From an uncultured Oscillospiraceae bacterium (GTDB taxonomy: Bacteria > Bacillota > Clostridia > Oscillospirales > Oscillospiraceae): 22,344 bases of DNA. The stretch is taken from NCBI GenBank assembly GCA_900752445.1, contig CAADVN010000053.1, positions 1 to 22,344 on the forward strand. The letters run 5' to 3'. Positions within the stretch are counted from its first letter, which is position 1; every line of letters begins with the position of its first letter. This document shows positions 20,493-22,344 of this stretch, piece after piece. Below the pieces are notes generated by a model, which saw nothing but the letters and a program-made list of their open reading frames with translations, was not told where the DNA came from and ran no database searches. Made by a program: the position numbers and the translations under genes.

Positions 20493-21491
20493 ATGTTCGA
20501 GAACCTTATTGAGATACTCAAGAAGAACCCGCGCAAGATAGTCTATCCCGAGGGCACGGACGCCCGCATCCTCGAGAGCGCCGCGAGGTTGAAGGCCGGC
20601 GGCTTTCTGACCCCTGTGCTCATCGGCAACGTCGATGAGGTCAAGGCCGCGGCTGCTAAGGGCGGCTTCGACATCGAGGGCCTGGAGATCGTGGACCCCG
20701 AGACCTATGAGGGCTTTGACGAGATGGTCGAGACCATGGTCGCCCTGCGCAAGGGCAAGATGAGCGCCGAGGATTGCGCCGCCGCGCTCAAGAAGTCGAA
20801 CTACTTCGGCACCATGCTCGTCAAGATGGGCAAGGCTGACGCCCTGCTGGGCGGTGCGACCTACTCCACCGCCGACACGGTCCGTCCCGCGCTGCAGCTC
20901 GTGAAGACCAAGCCTGGCGCTCATCTCGTGTCCTCCAGCTTCGTCATGGTGCGCGGGGACGAGACCCTCGTAATGGGCGACTGCGCCATCAACATCGACT
21001 ACACGGACACCCTGGACAAGGAGGGCAACGTGGTCTTCTCTGCGGCGGACAAGCTGGCAGAGACCGGCGTGGAGTGCGCCCGCACGGCCAAGGTCTTCGG
21101 CGTGGAGCCGAAGGTCGCCTTCCTGAGCTACTCGACCAAGGGCAGCGGCAAGGGCCCGAACGTGGACCTCGCCCGCGAGGCCTGCGCCAAGGCCAAGGCC
21201 CTCGCTCCCGAGTTCGATATCGACGGCGAGATGCAGTTCGACGCAGCCGTGTCGCCGACTGTCGGCCAGCTGAAGTTCCCCGGCTCCAAGGTCGCGGGCT
21301 ACGCCAACACCTTCATCTTCCCGGAGATCCAGTCCGGCAATATCGGCTACAAGATAGCCCAGCGCCTCGGCGGTTTCGACGCCTACGGCCCCATCCTGCA
21401 GGGCCTGAACGCCCCGATAAACGACCTCTCCCGCGGCTGCAACGCCGAGGAGGTCTACCAGATGTCTATCATCACCGCCGCCCTTGCATAA
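20493..21491 (+). CDS. pta: Phosphate acetyltransferase
   Basis: The product is 332 residues, the size of the short catalytic-domain-only Pta of Firmicutes. It interconverts acetyl-CoA plus phosphate with acetyl phosphate plus CoA. Family motifs are KIVYPEGTDARILESAARL (near 15-33), ADALLGGATYSTADTVRPAL, GDCAINIDYT, VAFLSYSTKGSGKGP and the final segment VAGYANTFIFPEIQSGNIGYK, then LGGFDAYGPILQGLNAPIND. The start is ATG 20493, nine bases after GGAGG; the in-frame extension to 20412 begins at the -35 and is rejected. The gene has its own promoter and terminator and no adjacent ackA. It links with phosphoketolase through acetyl phosphate. Confidence 0.96.
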   Translation: MFENLIEILKKNPRKIVYPEGTDARILESAARLKAGGFLTPVLIGNVDEVKAAAAKGGFDIEGLEIVDPETYEGFDEMVETMVALRKGKMSAEDCAAALKKSNYFGTMLVKMGKADALLGGATYSTADTVRPALQLVKTKPGAHLVSSSFVMVRGDETLVMGDCAINIDYTDTLDKEGNVVFSAADKLAETGVECARTAKVFGVEPKVAFLSYSTKGSGKGPNVDLAREACAKAKALAPEFDIDGEMQFDAAVSPTVGQLKFPGSKVAGYANTFIFPEIQSGNIGYKIAQRLGGFDAYGPILQGLNAPINDLSRGCNAEEVYQMSIITAALA

Positions 21492-21509
21492 GCCATCCAA
21501 AACAACTCC

Positions 21510-21544
21510 GGGCCGGGAGCCAAACAGCTCCCGGCCCTCTTTTT
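21510..21544 (+). terminator. Intrinsic terminator of pta
   Basis: An 11-base perfect stem GGGCCGGGAGC (21510-21520) / GCTCCCGGCCC (21527-21537) with a 6-base loop is followed by TCTTTTT. It also lies 12 bases beyond the stop of the convergent MoeA-like gene and may serve both strands, though the minus-strand T run is poorer. Confidence 0.9.
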
Positions 21545-21555
21545 GCCGCATGCGC

Positions 21556-22344
21556 TCAGAAATGCCGCCTCAGCCGGCCCGGGTGCTCCAGGCTGTAGCC
21601 GCCCAGGGCCTTCAGCCGGGCTTTGAAATCCGCCGAGGCCAGGACCTCGAGCAGACGCCGGACGGCGGGGCTCTCCCAGGCGCTGTCGGGTATGAGCAGG
21701 TCGTACTGCTCCGTGCAGACCGGCAGGAAGTCCAGGCCGTAGAGCCGCGCCGCAGAGTATATGCCCATGCCCGCGTCCGCCGAGCCCGAGGCTATCTGCG
21801 CCGCCACCGAGGTATGGGTGAGCTCCTCGCGCCCGTAGCCGTAGATGCTGTCGGCGTCCACGCCGTATCTACGGCAGAGGAAATCCGCGAGTATGCGGGT
21901 TCCGGAGCCCTTCTGTCTGTTCACGTAGCGCAGGCCGGGCCGGGCGATGTCCGCAAAGCCCTCGAGGCCCAGAGGGTTGCCCGGGGCGAGCATGAGCCCC
22001 TGCGTCCTGCCCACGCACTCCACGAGCCTCACGCCGCCCTGAGGGAAGAAGCGCTCGATATAGCTCTCGTTGTAGCCGCCGCTCGCCTCGTCGAGCAGGT
22101 GCGCGCCCGCGGCCTGGGCCTCGCCCCGGCGAATGGCCATTATGCCGCCCATGGAGCCCACATGGCTCGAGGACATGCGCAGCGGCGGCTCCAAGCGGCG
22201 CAGCAGGTCCGCGACCTCGTCGAGCAGCGGGTCGTGGCTGCCGATGACAGTGAGCCCGCCGGAGAGTTCCCGCCTCGGCCTGAGCAGCCGGACGCTGACC
22301 TGAGCGCCCGGCTCAAGGCCCTCGCAGCCCTGCGGCAGGCGCAC
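21556..22344 (-). CDS. Molybdopterin biosynthesis protein: MoeA C-terminus fused to PBP-like domain (partial)
   Basis: The last 262 residues of a gene that begins beyond the right edge are visible. The first 25 or so (RLPQGCEGLEPGAQVSVRLL) look like the C-terminal beta domain of MoeA, the molybdopterin molybdenumtransferase. The rest is a periplasmic-binding-protein-like domain of the type fused to MoeA or found in molybdate-responsive regulators: LTVIGSHDPLLDEVADLLRR, GIMAIRRGEAQAAGAHLLDE, GYNESYIERFFP, RTQGLMLAPGNPLGL, YVNRQKGSGTRILADFLCRR and SGSADAGMGIYSAA. It has no signal peptide region in view and is probably cytoplasmic, sensing or holding molybdate or tungstate (inference). It shares the 21510-21544 hairpin region with pta. 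Confidence 0.85.
   Translation of the reverse strand: MRLPQGCEGLEPGAQVSVRLLRPRRELSGGLTVIGSHDPLLDEVADLLRRLEPPLRMSSSHVGSMGGIMAIRRGEAQAAGAHLLDEASGGYNESYIERFFPQGGVRLVECVGRTQGLMLAPGNPLGLEGFADIARPGLRYVNRQKGSGTRILADFLCRRYGVDADSIYGYGREELTHTSVAAQIASGSADAGMGIYSAARLYGLDFLPVCTEQYDLLIPDSAWESPAVRRLLEVLASADFKARLKALGGYSLEHPGRLRRHF

Noticed and set aside
1..22344. CRISPR arrays, tRNA or rRNA genes, transposases, phage genes
   Set aside because: None seen on either strand. The only repeats are the hairpin families described, and they lack regular spacers.

Overview
The window is a GC-rich, gene-dense bacterial chromosome segment with no phage, insertion-sequence, CRISPR, rRNA or tRNA signal. The promoters are sigma-A type, mostly with 17-base spacers. 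Ribosome binding sites are strong and purine-rich. A TPP riboswitch precedes thiW-thiM, there is an RsiV-type sigma/anti-sigma pair, and a MoeA gene carries a periplasmic-binding-like C-terminal domain. Together these suggest a GC-rich member of the Bacillota, most likely a gut Oscillospiraceae-type Clostridia. That assignment is inference from gene content, not a database match.

Layout, left to right. (1) 1-941, minus: a truncated RluA-type pseudouridine synthase coupled to a macrodomain ADP-ribose hydrolase. (2) 959-2792, plus: a promoter lying back to back with the macrodomain promoter, a TPP riboswitch with terminator, a further structured leader of about 240 bases, then thiW (thiazole ECF S-component) and thiM. 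(3) 2831-5315: phosphoketolase xfp. (4) 5332-5600: a non-coding mosaic of nested inverted and direct repeats. (5) 5607-8395, minus: a four-gene operon of SGNH hydrolase, DUF4358 lipoprotein, ECF sigma factor and RsiV-like anti-sigma factor, preceded by an ECF-type promoter (AAAC-N17-CGTC) that suggests autoregulation. (6) 8420-10060, plus: ZIP metal transporter and FCD-type GntR regulator, closed by a terminator that lies inside the convergent neighbour's coding sequence. (7) 10007-12247, minus: dus, thpR and a cyclase-family hydrolase. (8) 12298-14381, minus: cysteine desulfidase and a RadC-like protein that has lost its metal ligands. (9) 14442-16545, minus: a tightly overlapping three-gene membrane operon of anchored exported coiled-coil protein, unknown polytopic protein and PrsW-like protease. 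(10) 16551-20397, minus: XRE regulator, lepA and a beta-CASP metallo-hydrolase. (11) 20412-21544, plus: pta with promoter and terminator. (12) 21556-22344, minus: the C-terminal part of a MoeA/PBP-like molybdopterin protein.

The genes form short operons with stop/start overlaps, and at least eight starts are GTG or TTG. Xfp makes acetyl phosphate and Pta interconverts it with acetyl-CoA, which fits a fermentative metabolism. The best candidates for something undescribed are the sigma/SGNH/DUF4358 envelope-stress operon with its own promoter, the PrsW three-gene operon, the degenerate RadC, the second structured element in the thiW leader and the repeat mosaic at 5332-5600.
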